DNA from: an uncultured Paracoccaceae bacterium
Lineage (GTDB): Bacteria > Pseudomonadota > Alphaproteobacteria > Rhodobacterales > Rhodobacteraceae
Assembly (NCBI GenBank): GCA_947499715.1
Contig: CANMPL010000004.1
Coordinates: forward strand, 1 to 64,000
Reading direction: 5' to 3'
DNA: 64,000 nucleotides
The notes beneath the pieces are model-generated. The model made no database searches. It saw nothing but the letters and a program-made list of their open reading frames with translations, and was not told the DNA's origin. Below are positions 35,867 to 45,158 of the stretch, piece after piece. Numbering within the stretch: the first letter of the stretch is position 1; each line of letters starts with the position of its first letter. A program made the translations under genes and the position numbers.

Positions 35867-36397
35867 TTAGTCGCCATCAAAGGCACAAAGCGCATGCACA
35901 TCCATCCCAAGTTCTTCCAGTTTTGCGCGGCCACCCAAATCGGGCAGGTCAATCACAAAGGCACAGCCGACAACCTCTGCCCCCATGCGTTCGATGAGTT
36001 TGATTCCCGCCTCAGCGGTGCCGCCTGTGGCTAGCAGATCGTCGACCATGAGCACCCGCTCTCCGGCTTGCAGGGCGTCGTCGTGAACTTCCATCACGGC
36101 TTTGCCGTATTCCAGCGTATAGGCCTGTTCAATCGTCTTGCCTGGCAGTTTGCCTTTCTTGCGGATCGGGACGAAGCCGACCGAAAGCTGGTGGGCAATG
36201 GCGCCGCCCAGAATGAAGCCACGCGCTTCTAGCCCGACCACCCGGTCGATGGGTTGGCCCGCATAGGGGTGCAACAATTGGTCAATTGCGATCCGAAAGC
36301 CGCGCGGGTCGGCAAAAAGGGTTGTCACGTCGCGGAACATGATGCCCGGCTTTGGGAAATCGGGGATTGTGCGGATGTAGTCGGCGACAGTTTTCAT
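35867..36397 (-). CDS. apt: Adenine phosphoribosyltransferase
   Basis: The 176-residue enzyme makes AMP from adenine and PRPP. The PRPP-binding loop is [18 protein letters not shown] (about 120-137) and the N-terminal [18 protein letters not shown] (about 14-31) is typical of APRT. It lies 12 bases downstream of mtnP on the same strand: MtnP releases adenine from methylthioadenosine and Apt salvages it, a logical two-gene operon. Confidence 0.97.
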   Translation of the reverse strand: MKTVADYIRTIPDFPKPGIMFRDVTTLFADPRGFRIAIDQLLHPYAGQPIDRVVGLEARGFILGGAIAHQLSVGFVPIRKKGKLPGKTIEQAYTLEYGKAVMEVHDDALQAGERVLMVDDLLATGGTAEAGIKLIERMGAEVVGCAFVIDLPDLGGRAKLEELGMDVHALCAFDGD

Positions 36398-36409
36398 GTT
36401 CAGCTTTCG

Positions 36410-37276
36410 TTAAAGGACGCGGCCAGCGACGGCGTCGAGTTTGGCGATTAATACGGGGTCACGTTTGATCGGGGCGGTCATGATCGCATGTTCGAGGGCC
36501 CGGTCGCAGCCATGCGGGCAGGTTTCGTGTGCGGGCGCGAGGCTGGTGGCCAGCGCCAGAACCAGATCACGGGCCTTGGTGCCGTTGCCTTGCAAGGTTG
36601 CGATAACGTCAGAGACGTCCACAGCGCCGTGATCGGGATGCCAGCTGTCGTAGTCGGTGATCATCGCGACAGAGGCGTAACAAAGCTCTGCCTCGCGGGC
36701 GAGTTTTGCTTCGGGCATGTTGGTCATGCCGATGACGTCACAGCCCCAGTCGCGATACATCAGGCTTTCGGCACGGGACGAAAATTGCGGACCTTCCATT
36801 GCGAGATAGGTGCCGCCGTCGTGCATCGTGACACCGGCCGAATTGCCTGCCGTCAGGCAGGCAGCCGATAGGCGCGGGCAGGTAGGGTGAGCGACGCTTA
36901 CATGGGCAACGCAGCCTGTGCCAAAGAAGGATTTGTCACGCGCGAATGTGCGGTCAATAAACTGATCGACAACAACAAAATCGCCGGGCGCCAGATTGTC
37001 GCGAAACGACCCGCAGGCGCTGATGCTGACAACATCGGTAACACCAAGCCGCTTGAGCACGTCGATATTGGCGCGGTAGGGCACGGTTGAAGGGCTATGA
37101 ACATGACCCCGACCATGGCGCGGCAGAAAGACCACCGGCAGGCCCGACAGAACACCGGTGAGCACAGCGTCAGAGGGCTGCCCCCAAGGGCTTTCGACGT
37201 CGATCCAGGCGGCATCTTGCAAGCCGGGAATGTCATAAAGACCGGATCCGCCGATTATGCCCAGTTTTGTCTGCAT
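36410..37276 (-). CDS. mtnP: S-methyl-5'-thioadenosine phosphorylase
   Basis: The 288-residue phosphorylase splits methylthioadenosine to adenine and 5-methylthioribose-1-phosphate in the methionine salvage route. Signatures are LGIIGGSGLYDIPGL (about 4-18), FLPRHGRGHVHSPS, SACGSFRDNLAPGDFVVVDQ and the substrate region MEGPQFSSRAES. Two ATGs lie side by side (37279 and 37276); the second was preferred for spacing to GGAGG upstream. Its neighbour apt handles the adenine released. The rest of the methionine salvage genes are not in the window. Confidence 0.95.
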   Translation of the reverse strand: MQTKLGIIGGSGLYDIPGLQDAAWIDVESPWGQPSDAVLTGVLSGLPVVFLPRHGRGHVHSPSTVPYRANIDVLKRLGVTDVVSISACGSFRDNLAPGDFVVVDQFIDRTFARDKSFFGTGCVAHVSVAHPTCPRLSAACLTAGNSAGVTMHDGGTYLAMEGPQFSSRAESLMYRDWGCDVIGMTNMPEAKLAREAELCYASVAMITDYDSWHPDHGAVDVSDVIATLQGNGTKARDLVLALATSLAPAHETCPHGCDRALEHAIMTAPIKRDPVLIAKLDAVAGRVL

Positions 37277-37411
37277 CATTACCTCCGCCCTCGCGGCATA
37301 GTTGTGGAGACCACCAACGCGGGGTGCAAGACAAATGTTCCATGATGGGGTGACATCTTAATCCTGTCGCGCTAGGTGCCTGTCAAAGCAGCAAATCACA
37401 CGGAAATCACT

Positions 37412-39034
37412 ATGGCCCGCGCTCTTTTGGCGAGTTTCGCCGACAGTCTTGCATTGACGAACCCTGATGCGCCCCTCACGCCGACGCAGTGGCGGACGGA
37501 TATCCTGTCGGGTTTGACGGTGGCGCTGGCCCTGGTGCCAGAGGCGGTGGCCTTTGCCTTTGTGGCGGGTGTGCACCCTTTGGTGGGGCTTTATGCGGCC
37601 TTTATCGTGGGGCTGATTACGGCAGTTTTTGGTGGGCGGCCCGGCATGATCTCTGGTGCGACAGGGGCCTTGGCGGTGGTCATGGTCAGCCTCGTGGCGC
37701 AGCACGGGGTTGAATATCTGTTTGCAACCGTGGTCTTGATGGGGCTGATCCAGATCTTTGTGGGCGTGATGCGATGGGGTAAGTTTATCCGACTGGTGCC
37801 GCATCCGGTGATGCTTGGCTTTGTAAACGGTCTGGCGATTGTGATCTTTCTGGCGCAACTGGGCCAATTTCAGGTGCCCGGTTCGGCGGAAAGTGCAGGG
37901 CACGGCATGGCCAACGGCGAGTGGCTGTCGGGCTTGCCGCTGATGTTGATGCTGTCGCTGACGGCCGTCACGATGGCGATTATCTGGGTGATGCCGCGCG
38001 TCACCACAGCGATCCCGGCGCCGCTTGCGGGCATCGGGATTGTCGCTGCGATTGTCATTATCTTTGGCCTTGATGTGCCACGCGTCGGCGATCTGGCCAG
38101 TATCGAAGGTGGATTGCCTGCCTTTCATATTCCCATGGTCGAACTGAGCTGGGCAACGTTTGAAATCATCCTGCCCTATGCGTTGATCCTGGCCGCGATT
38201 GGCCTGATCGAAAGCCTTTTGACGCTGAATCTTGTGGGTGAAATGACCAACCAACGTGGCGGTGCGTCGCAGGAATGCATTGCCCAGGGCGTGTCGAACA
38301 CGGTCACGGGGTTCTTTGGCGGCATGGGCGGTTGCGCGATGATTGGTCAGTCGATGATCAACGTCAAATCAGGCGGGCGCACGCGGATCGCGGGCATTGC
38401 TGCGGCCTTGTTCCTGCTCGCCTTCATCCTGTTTGCCAGCGGCCTGATCGAACAGATCCCGCTGGCCGCATTGGTTGGCGTGATGTTCATGGTCGTGATC
38501 GGGACATTCGCGTGGAATAGCCTGACGATCCTGCGCAAGGTCCCGCGCACCGATGCTTTTGTCACCGTGCTTGTCACGATCGTGACCGTGGCCACAGACC
38601 TTGCAACAGCCGTGGTTGTTGGTGTGATCGTCAGCGCGCTGGCTTATGCGTGGCAGAACGCGACCCGCATTCACGCGATCAAACGCGAATCCCGCACCGA
38701 AGAAGGTGCGCAGGTCTATGAAATTCAGGGGCCGCTATTCTTTGGGTCTGCAGATGGTTTCATGGAGATTTTTGACGTCGAAGCAGACCCCGAAGTTGTG
38801 ATCGTGGACTTTGCCGGGAGCCGGGTTGCGGATCAGTCAGCCTTGCAGGCGATTGAATCGGTGGCGCTGAAATACGAGGACGCAGGCAAGCGTATTCAAT
38901 TGCGCCACCTGAGCCGTGATTGCCACCAGTTGCTGCAAAAAGCAGGCCATCTTGTGATCGATAGCGACGATGACCCAGACTACGAAATCGCAGTTGATTA
39001 TGATGTGCGCACGGGGATCATTGGCGGCCACTAA
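37412..39034 (+). CDS. SulP-family anion transporter with STAS domain
   Basis: The 540-residue membrane protein has 10-12 helices, begins with a typical SulP opening (WRTDILSGLTVALALVPEA, about 26-44), and carries a C-terminal STAS domain (about 430-540, VVIVDFAGSRVADQSALQAI). SulP members carry sulfate, bicarbonate or dicarboxylates; nothing distinguishes these here. Sulfate or bicarbonate are the usual candidates. The ATG at 37412 was chosen behind ACGGAA; a GTG at 37376 without a ribosome binding site would add 12 residues. Confidence 0.92.
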   Translation: MARALLASFADSLALTNPDAPLTPTQWRTDILSGLTVALALVPEAVAFAFVAGVHPLVGLYAAFIVGLITAVFGGRPGMISGATGALAVVMVSLVAQHGVEYLFATVVLMGLIQIFVGVMRWGKFIRLVPHPVMLGFVNGLAIVIFLAQLGQFQVPGSAESAGHGMANGEWLSGLPLMLMLSLTAVTMAIIWVMPRVTTAIPAPLAGIGIVAAIVIIFGLDVPRVGDLASIEGGLPAFHIPMVELSWATFEIILPYALILAAIGLIESLLTLNLVGEMTNQRGGASQECIAQGVSNTVTGFFGGMGGCAMIGQSMINVKSGGRTRIAGIAAALFLLAFILFASGLIEQIPLAALVGVMFMVVIGTFAWNSLTILRKVPRTDAFVTVLVTIVTVATDLATAVVVGVIVSALAYAWQNATRIHAIKRESRTEEGAQVYEIQGPLFFGSADGFMEIFDVEADPEVVIVDFAGSRVADQSALQAIESVALKYEDAGKRIQLRHLSRDCHQLLQKAGHLVIDSDDDPDYEIAVDYDVRTGIIGGH

Positions 39035-39052
39035 TCGAGTGGCCCGCAATGG

Positions 39053-39661
39053 CTAACCCTGACCGGGCCGGGTCAGGCTAAAGACCTCGCGCACAGTGGT
39101 GTAATCGCGATAGCCCAGACGCGACAGCGGGTTGAACGTGGTCACGTCAAACTTGCCATCGACGATGCAATCGTCACGCATGTGGATCCCGACAACTTCG
39201 CCGAAAATCGTGGTGTTTGCCTCTCCGGGGAGGCTGACCATTTTAGTGAGCTTGCATTCCAGTGTTGCGGGGGCCACGGCCACGCGGGGGCAATTGATCG
39301 TCTCACACTCGGCCTTTTCAACATTGGCGAGGGCAAATTCGTCAACCTCTTTGCCCCAGGGCCCAGATGTGGCGTTCATCATATCCCGCATGTCGTAGGC
39401 GACGATATTGACCGAAAACACCCCGGTTTCGCGGATATTTCCGCCGCTGTCCTTGATCCCGTCCCGGTCGGGCTTGTCCGATGTGCTGGCAAACATCACC
39501 TGTGGCGGGACGTAGGCCACGGCGTTGAAGAACGAATAGGGGGCCAGATTATCGGATCCATCGGCCCCGCGCGTGCCGATCCATGCAATCGGGCGCGGCG
39601 CGATCAGCGCGTTAAAGGGGTTATGGGGCAGCCCATGGCCATCTTCGGGGCGGTAGAACAT
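39053..39661 (-). CDS. Flavin reductase-like domain protein
   Basis: The 202-residue protein has the FMN-binding split-barrel fold of the flavin reductase-like family, with NALIAPRPIAWIGTRGADGS (about 17-36), APYSFFNAVAYVPPQVMFAS (about 40-59) and TGVFSVNIVAYDM. Such proteins supply reduced flavin to two-component monooxygenases or bind FMN for unknown oxidoreduction. No obvious partner is adjacent; the flavin monooxygenase at 44016 is of a single-component type. It stands divergent to the GNAT gene that begins at 39735. Confidence 0.9.
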   Translation of the reverse strand: MFYRPEDGHGLPHNPFNALIAPRPIAWIGTRGADGSDNLAPYSFFNAVAYVPPQVMFASTSDKPDRDGIKDSGGNIRETGVFSVNIVAYDMRDMMNATSGPWGKEVDEFALANVEKAECETINCPRVAVAPATLECKLTKMVSLPGEANTTIFGEVVGIHMRDDCIVDGKFDVTTFNPLSRLGYRDYTTVREVFSLTRPGQG

Positions 39662-39734
39662 CGGCTAAACTCTCTTGGACAATGTGTTGGGTTTAGGTAG
39701 CCTGCCCGCAAAGAAGAGGCCAGTTGAAAGAACC

Positions 39735-40235
39735 ATGCCCGCAGAGCAGATTTTACTGGCGCAAGAATTGGCCGCCGATCACTGGGACGTCGAAGCGCTT
39801 TATGACCTGACCTTTGCGCCAGGGCGCACGGCGTTGTCGTCCTACCGGCTGCGCGATGATGTCGACCCGATCCCAGATCTGTGCCTGACGGCCCGTGACA
39901 GGGACGGCATACTGGCAGGGGCGATCCGCAATTGGCCCGTCCGGGTTGGCCACGCAAAGGCTGTGTTACTGGGGCCGGTGGCCGTGCATCCCACACGGCA
40001 GGGCGAGGGGATTGCGGCCCTTTTGATGCTGCGCGCGATTGAATTGGCACGCGACGCTGGCTGGGATCGGATGATGCTGGTGGGTGATGCGCCATATTAT
40101 GGGCGCTTCGGGTTTGAGCGGCTGTCTGGCGTGACCATGCCACCACCCACCAACCCTGACCGCGTGCTGGGGATTGCCTTGCGCGCGGGCGCTTGGGACG
40201 GGGTGCAGGGGGACGTGACCCGCGCGATTGATTGA
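39735..40235 (+). CDS. GNAT-family N-acetyltransferase (YhbS-like)
   Basis: The 166-residue protein has the acetyl-CoA motif A GPVAVHPTRQGEGIAALLML (about 78-97) and the YYGRFGFERLSG segment typical of YhbS-type GNATs. The substrate is unknown. The ATG at 39735 (MPAEQILLAQELAADHWD) was chosen over the in-frame start 60 bases upstream, which adds a non-homologous leader. It is probably a stand-alone gene. Confidence 0.85.
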   Translation: MPAEQILLAQELAADHWDVEALYDLTFAPGRTALSSYRLRDDVDPIPDLCLTARDRDGILAGAIRNWPVRVGHAKAVLLGPVAVHPTRQGEGIAALLMLRAIELARDAGWDRMMLVGDAPYYGRFGFERLSGVTMPPPTNPDRVLGIALRAGAWDGVQGDVTRAID

Positions 40236-40287
40236 AAATCACACCAAACCGCATATCTAGATCGCAGGACAATCAAAGGTGCCCTGC

Positions 40288-41079
40288 ATGAAAGTGATCA
40301 ATCCCGAGACCACGTTTCCGCCGCTTTCGGCAGACAAAAGGGCGCAGGTTGCGGCCCTCGCGGCGCGGCAAAAGCGGGCGAATGGGATCTTGATGAAAGC
40401 GATCAACTTTGTCGGCGGTCAGGTTGAGGATACGTTGAAAATGCTGCCCGCTGGCGCGCGCGAACAGATTGACGCCGCCGCACGCAATGCCTTGCAGCGC
40501 AGCTATGATCTGGCCGCGACCTCGCGCAGGGGGCGGTTTTCGCAAACGGTGCAGACAGATGCGGGCCACAAGATCATGGCAACAATATCCGGGGCTTTGG
40601 GCGGTCTGGGTGGCCTGCCCACGGCGCTTGCCGAACTGCCGGTGGCGACGACGATGATCTTTCGCGCTGTGCAGGGCGTGGCCGCGCAATATGGAGAGGA
40701 TCCAACAGCGCAGGAAACCCGACTTGAATGCCTTGCGGTCTTTGGCGCAGGTGGGCCGGGAACCGACGACGATGGCGTCGACACCTCTTTTATTGGTGCG
40801 CGTCTGGGCCTGACGGGTGCGGCTGTGCACGGGCTATTGGGCAAGGTCGCGCCGCGTTTTGCCACCGTGCTCAGCCAAAAGCTGGCCAGCCAAGCGGTTC
40901 CGGTCTTGGGAGCTGCGGCCGGGGCAGGTACGAATTACGCCTTCACCGACTATTACGTCGAGATGGCACATGTGCATTTTGGGCTGCGGCAATTGGCACG
41001 TGATCACGGCGAAGATCCGGTGCTGGATGCGTTCCATGCCGAACTGGCCAAGGGCAAGGTGCCGGTCAAAAGGGCCTAA
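40288..41079 (+). CDS. EcsC-family protein
   Basis: The 263-residue protein matches the EcsC family, which is often annotated as an ABC-transporter-associated protein but has no fixed function. It has hydrophobic and glycine-rich segments (about 95-125, SGALGGLGGLPTALAELPVA, and 195-220) and a charged N-terminus. A conserved-looking YYVEMAHVHFGLRQLARDHG stretch lies near the C-terminus. The ATG at 40288 follows an AAGGTG site. It converges on ptsP with a four-base overlap of the stop codons. Confidence 0.8.
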   Translation: MKVINPETTFPPLSADKRAQVAALAARQKRANGILMKAINFVGGQVEDTLKMLPAGAREQIDAAARNALQRSYDLAATSRRGRFSQTVQTDAGHKIMATISGALGGLGGLPTALAELPVATTMIFRAVQGVAAQYGEDPTAQETRLECLAVFGAGGPGTDDDGVDTSFIGARLGLTGAAVHGLLGKVAPRFATVLSQKLASQAVPVLGAAAGAGTNYAFTDYYVEMAHVHFGLRQLARDHGEDPVLDAFHAELAKGKVPVKRA

Positions 41080-43355
41080 GTGATCTTGCCGCCTGCCATC
41101 GCGCCGGTCAGGCGCGCGTTTTCGACCAGATAGTCAGACACCGCTCGGCGCACCGATTGCGCCCCGTTGTCGCGCGCATCATCAATCACGGTTTTGACCT
41201 CTTCCAAATTGACCTGCCGCAACAGATGCTTGACCGGCCCGACGGACGCAGGGCGCATCGACAAAGACCCAAAGCCGATGGCGGCAAAGCACAAGGCCTC
41301 GACCGGGCGGCCCGCGTCTTCGCCACAAAAAGAGATCGGCGTGTCCGCTTCCTTGCAGCGTTGCACGACCTGTTCCAGAAACGACAGAAAGCTGACGTTA
41401 AGCGTATCATAGCGCCGCCGCACGCGTTCGTTTTCACGATCCGCGGCGTAGAAAAACTGTTTCAGGTCATTGCCACCGACGGACAGAAAATCGACCTCTT
41501 CAAAGAAACCTTGCGCCGCATATCCCAGCGAAGGCGTTTCCAGCATGGCCCCAACTTCAATCTTTGAGGGCAGCGGGTTGCCAAGGCGGCTTTCGCGTTC
41601 GAGCACTTTCTCAAGCTCTGCCTTGGCTTCGCGAAATTCGCTGCGCAGCGTGATAAACGGAAACATAACCGTCAGCGGACCGCCACGCGCGGCACGCACA
41701 AGCGCCTGCAACTGCATCCGCAGGATGCCCGGCTTATCAAGGCCCACGCGGATCGCCCGCCAGCCCATCGCGGGGTTGGGTTCATCGTTGGGCTTCATGT
41801 AGGGCAGCACCTTGTCGGACCCGATGTCCAAGGTTCGAAATGCCACGCGACGCCCGTCGGCGGCATCCATCACACGGGCATAAAGCGCCGAAAGCTCTGC
41901 CCGGCGGGGCATTTGGCTGCGGATCAGGAACTGCAATTCCGTCCGAAACAGGCCCACGCCTTCGGCACCGGACCCCGCAAGCGAGGGCAGATCAGCCATA
42001 AGGCCCGCATTCATATGCAGGTGGATCGTGCGGCCGCATTTCGATGTCGCGGGCAAATCCCGGATGCTGGCATAGCGTTCCTGCGCACGGGTCTGCATCG
42101 CGATCTTGTCGGCGAAGGCGGTTTGCACGGTATCGTCCGGGCGCAGGTGCACGATGCCCTGTTCGCCATCAACAAGGATCTGGTCGCCGTTCAGCGCCTC
42201 TGTCGTGATGCCCTTTGCATTGATCACCAACGGAATAGCCCAGGCGCGGGCAACGATGGTCGCATGGGAACCGACAGAGCCTTCTTCCAGCACAATACCT
42301 TTGAGGCCCTTGCCATATTCCAGCAACTCGCCGGGCCCGATGTTGCGAGCAACAAGGATCGGATTATCCGGCATCTCTGCCCCGGTATCCGCACCTTGAC
42401 CGGTCAGGATCCGCAGCAAGCGGTTCGACAGGTCGTCAAGATCGTGCAGCCGTTCGCGCATATAGGCATCAGCCGATTGGCCAAGCCTTGTGCGGGCCAG
42501 TGATTGTTCTTTTTCCACGGCCGCTTCGGCCGAAAGTCCGTTTTCCACGTCCGATTCCATCCGGCGCATCCAAGAGCGCGAATTGGCGAACATCCGGTAG
42601 GCTTCGAACACCTGTTTTTGGTCGACGTTGACCGAGGCCTGATCGGACAGCATCTCGTCTACGGTCATGCGTAATTGATCGACGGCTTCACGCAGGCGGA
42701 TCATCTCGGCCTCTGGGTCGTCGGCAATCGGGTTTGTCACTACGACGCGCGGTTCATGCAGGTAGACCTGACCCGCGCTTGCGCCTTCCTGTGCAATGGA
42801 CCCCTTGAACATGACCGGGTTCTGGTGCCGCGCCGAGAGGGCCGCACCTTCGCCGACAAATGCGCCCAATTCTGTCATCTCTGCCAGCACCATGGCCACG
42901 ACTTCGAGGGCATAGACCTCGTCTGCTGTAAATTCGCGCGCTTCTTTCGATTGCACGACCAGCACGCCCATGGTTTCGCCTAGGCGCTGCACCGGCACGC
43001 CGCAGAAGGACGAATACCGTTCTTCGCCGGTTTCCGGCATATAGCGGAAGCCTTTGGCGGATGGCGCATCAGCGGTATTGAAGACTCGCTTGGTCTTGGC
43101 CACCCGGCCAACAAGGCCTTCGCCGAGCCGCATCCGGGTTTGGTGCACGGAATCAGCCATCAGGCCTTCGGTCGCGCAAAGCTCTAGCGTCTCTTCGTCG
43201 CGGAACAGATAGATTGAACAGACCTCGGTGCGCATGGAATCGGCCGTCAGCGTGACGATCTTGTCCAAACGCTCTTGTCCCGCGCCGTCTTCTGCCAGCG
43301 CGCGGCGTAACCGCCCCAAAAGTTTGCGGCTTTCTGTTTCGATCCGTTCGGACAT
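41076..43355 (-). CDS. ptsP: Phosphoenolpyruvate-protein phosphotransferase PtsP (EI-Ntr)
   Basis: The 759-residue protein is enzyme I of the nitrogen-type PTS, taking phosphate from PEP to a histidine and on to NPr. It begins with a GAF domain (about 15-165) that senses small molecules in this family, then the phosphohistidine domain with H364 in GSHATIVARAWAIP, and the PEP-binding TIM barrel (about 440-740). The ATG at 43355 has GGGGGAC upstream; a frame open to 43454 lies in an unlikely leader. The partner genes (npr, ptsN) are elsewhere. Confidence 0.96.
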   Translation of the reverse strand: MSERIETESRKLLGRLRRALAEDGAGQERLDKIVTLTADSMRTEVCSIYLFRDEETLELCATEGLMADSVHQTRMRLGEGLVGRVAKTKRVFNTADAPSAKGFRYMPETGEERYSSFCGVPVQRLGETMGVLVVQSKEAREFTADEVYALEVVAMVLAEMTELGAFVGEGAALSARHQNPVMFKGSIAQEGASAGQVYLHEPRVVVTNPIADDPEAEMIRLREAVDQLRMTVDEMLSDQASVNVDQKQVFEAYRMFANSRSWMRRMESDVENGLSAEAAVEKEQSLARTRLGQSADAYMRERLHDLDDLSNRLLRILTGQGADTGAEMPDNPILVARNIGPGELLEYGKGLKGIVLEEGSVGSHATIVARAWAIPLVINAKGITTEALNGDQILVDGEQGIVHLRPDDTVQTAFADKIAMQTRAQERYASIRDLPATSKCGRTIHLHMNAGLMADLPSLAGSGAEGVGLFRTELQFLIRSQMPRRAELSALYARVMDAADGRRVAFRTLDIGSDKVLPYMKPNDEPNPAMGWRAIRVGLDKPGILRMQLQALVRAARGGPLTVMFPFITLRSEFREAKAELEKVLERESRLGNPLPSKIEVGAMLETPSLGYAAQGFFEEVDFLSVGGNDLKQFFYAADRENERVRRRYDTLNVSFLSFLEQVVQRCKEADTPISFCGEDAGRPVEALCFAAIGFGSLSMRPASVGPVKHLLRQVNLEEVKTVIDDARDNGAQSVRRAVSDYLVENARLTGAMAGGKIT

Positions 43356-43477
43356 TCTGTCCCCCACGCCACCACTTAGGCTACCTATAGGCGAGTTCTG
43401 CCGGGAAGGGGAGTAGGAAAGGGCGGCAAAACGGCGTGAGCCGTGATGCGCCACTTGGATTTAGCAGCGCTGTGCAA

Positions 43478-43933
43478 TCAAGCGCCGTCTGGCAGGGTCA
43501 GCACGGCGCAGGGCGCGTGATGAGAGATCCGCTGACTGGTGCTGCCGAGGATCAGGCCTGCGATATTGCCCAGACCCCGGCGGCCCGTCACGATCAGGTC
43601 GGCGTCGATCTTTTTGGCGATAGCGATGATTTCGTCTCCCGGATCGCCTCTTTCGGTAAAGCTATCAGCAACGGTGCAGCCGTTTTCCGTGACCACATCC
43701 GTGGCACTTGCGATCACTTTGGCCGCAGCGGCCTGCACGGTCTTTTCATCCGGCATGGTGGTGACCATGTGGTAGCCCGCGACCGCCCCAGTGGCGAAGG
43801 CCACCGTTTCGGGGTGTGGGATATGCGCAAGATACAGTGAGGCATCGCAAGCCTTTGCAAGCTCACAGGCTGTCTTGAGTGCGGCCAGTGCGGGGGCAGA
43901 GCCGTCCACGCCAATCAGGATTTTCGAAAACAT
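43478..43933 (-). CDS. Universal stress protein (UspA family)
   Basis: The 151-residue protein has the UspA fold with an N-terminal ILIGVDGSAPALAAL (about 5-19) and the ATP-binding GRRGLGNIAGLILGS (Gx2Gx9GS type, about 117-131), so it is probably of the ATP-binding class. The ATG lies after AAAGGAAAG. An FNR-like box lies 59-72 bases upstream of its start in the divergent region, so induction at low oxygen is likely by analogy with other Usp proteins in this order. Confidence 0.93.
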   Translation of the reverse strand: MFSKILIGVDGSAPALAALKTACELAKACDASLYLAHIPHPETVAFATGAVAGYHMVTTMPDEKTVQAAAAKVIASATDVVTENGCTVADSFTERGDPGDEIIAIAKKIDADLIVTGRRGLGNIAGLILGSTSQRISHHAPCAVLTLPDGA

Positions 43934-43991
43934 GAGGCTTTCCTTTCCTTTAATTATGGCCTCACTCTAATCGTGCGTTGGGGCAGTGACC

Positions 43992-44005
43992 TTGATGCAG
44001 GTCAA
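43992..44005. promoter_or_regulatory. FNR/FnrL-like box between the stress protein and flavin monooxygenase genes
   Basis: TTGATGCAGGTCAA fits the TTGA-N6-TCAA FNR-family consensus, with nine of the ten half-site bases TTGAT/ATCAA present. It is centred about 65 bases upstream of the Usp ATG on one side and 17 bases upstream of the monooxygenase ATG on the other, so it is best placed to act on the Usp promoter. On the minus strand CATAAT (43953-43958) and TTAGAGT (about 43963-43969) are two possible -10 boxes. Confidence 0.6.
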
Positions 44006-44015
44006 AGGGGATAGG

Positions 44016-45131
44016 ATGCCAAAAGCCATCATCATCGGGGCAGGACCTGCAGGGTTGGCAGCGGGTGCTGCGTTGCAGGATCAGGGATTTGCGGTCGAGA
44101 TCCTAGAGCGGGCAAGGGCCGTCGGCACAAGCTGGCGTAATCATTATGATTGCCTGCATCTTCACACCGCGCGGGGGCGGTCTGGGTTGCCGGGTCTCGC
44201 GATGGACGCAAGCGTTGGTCGCTATCCCTCGCGCGACGCCGTGATTTCATACCTCGAGCGCTACGCCGCGCATCACCAGCTCAACCCGCGCTTTGGCGTC
44301 ATGGTGACCGGGGTGAAACGCGACGGGGACGGGTGGATCGTCACGACTGACAACGCGCCCACGCGTGGTGACGTTGTGGTCGTGGCGACAGGGCTAAACG
44401 CGACGCCGCATGTGGCCACTTGGCCGGGTGAATTTGATGGGCCGATCTTGCATTCCAGCGCTTACCGCAACCCGCGGCCTTTTGCGGGGCAACGGGTGCT
44501 GGTGGTGGGCTTTGGCAATTCGGGCGGTGATGTCGCGCTGGATCTGGCGAAGGCTGGCGTTGACGTGACGCTGTCGCAGCGGGGGCCGGTGAATATCTTA
44601 CCCAAAGAGCTGTTTGGGATGCCGATCACCTCTTTCGGGCTGTTGAGCAAGCTCTTGGGTTACAAGACCGCTGATCTGCTGACCGCCCCGATCCGGCGGT
44701 TGGTCATAGGCCGGCCCGAGGATTATGGGCTGCAGTCAACGGGCAAGGGCCCCGGTGCGCGGGTGATCGAAGATGGGCGCATTCCGTTGATCGATGTCGG
44801 CACACTAGGTGCGATCAAAGCGGGCCAGATCGCGGTAAAGCCGGGGATCGCGCGGCTTGATGCCAAGGAGGTGGCATTCGCCGACAACAGTCGCGCGCCC
44901 TTTGACGCCATCATCGCCGCAACCGGATATAACGTCGACCTGCGGGGCTTGCTGGGGCAAAGCCCGGCACTTGACGCAAATGGGCGACCCAAGGTGAGCG
45001 GCGGCGGCACAGTGGAACGGGGGCTCTACTTTTGTTCTTTCCGCGTCTCGCCGGATGGGCAGCTTTTCGCAACGGGCAAAGAAGCACTGGCCATCGCCGC
45101 CCATGCCAAGGGTGCCTTTTCGCTCGCCTAA
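44016..45131 (+). CDS. Flavin-containing monooxygenase (FMO/YUC-like)
   Basis: The 371-residue protein has two Rossmann motifs: FAD-binding GAGPAGLAAGAAL (8-20) and NAD(P)H-binding VVGFGNSGGDVALDL (about 169-183). The FMO identifying sequence appears as FDGPILHSSAY (FxGxxxHS type, about 141-151), followed by a conserved ATGYNVDLRGLL. Plant YUC-like bacterial FMOs oxidise indole-pyruvate, amines or sulfides; the substrate here is unknown. The ATG at 44016 follows AAAGGGGATAGG. The MFS gene follows after 27 bases with its own site. Confidence 0.9.
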   Translation: MPKAIIIGAGPAGLAAGAALQDQGFAVEILERARAVGTSWRNHYDCLHLHTARGRSGLPGLAMDASVGRYPSRDAVISYLERYAAHHQLNPRFGVMVTGVKRDGDGWIVTTDNAPTRGDVVVVATGLNATPHVATWPGEFDGPILHSSAYRNPRPFAGQRVLVVGFGNSGGDVALDLAKAGVDVTLSQRGPVNILPKELFGMPITSFGLLSKLLGYKTADLLTAPIRRLVIGRPEDYGLQSTGKGPGARVIEDGRIPLIDVGTLGAIKAGQIAVKPGIARLDAKEVAFADNSRAPFDAIIAATGYNVDLRGLLGQSPALDANGRPKVSGGGTVERGLYFCSFRVSPDGQLFATGKEALAIAAHAKGAFSLA

Positions 45132-45158
45132 CTGCACAGAGGGGCGTAAAGCGTCCTC

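Noticed and set aside
41076-43355. ptsP as the sugar-type PTS enzyme I (PtsI).
   Set aside because: An N-terminal GAF domain is present, which marks the nitrogen-type PtsP.
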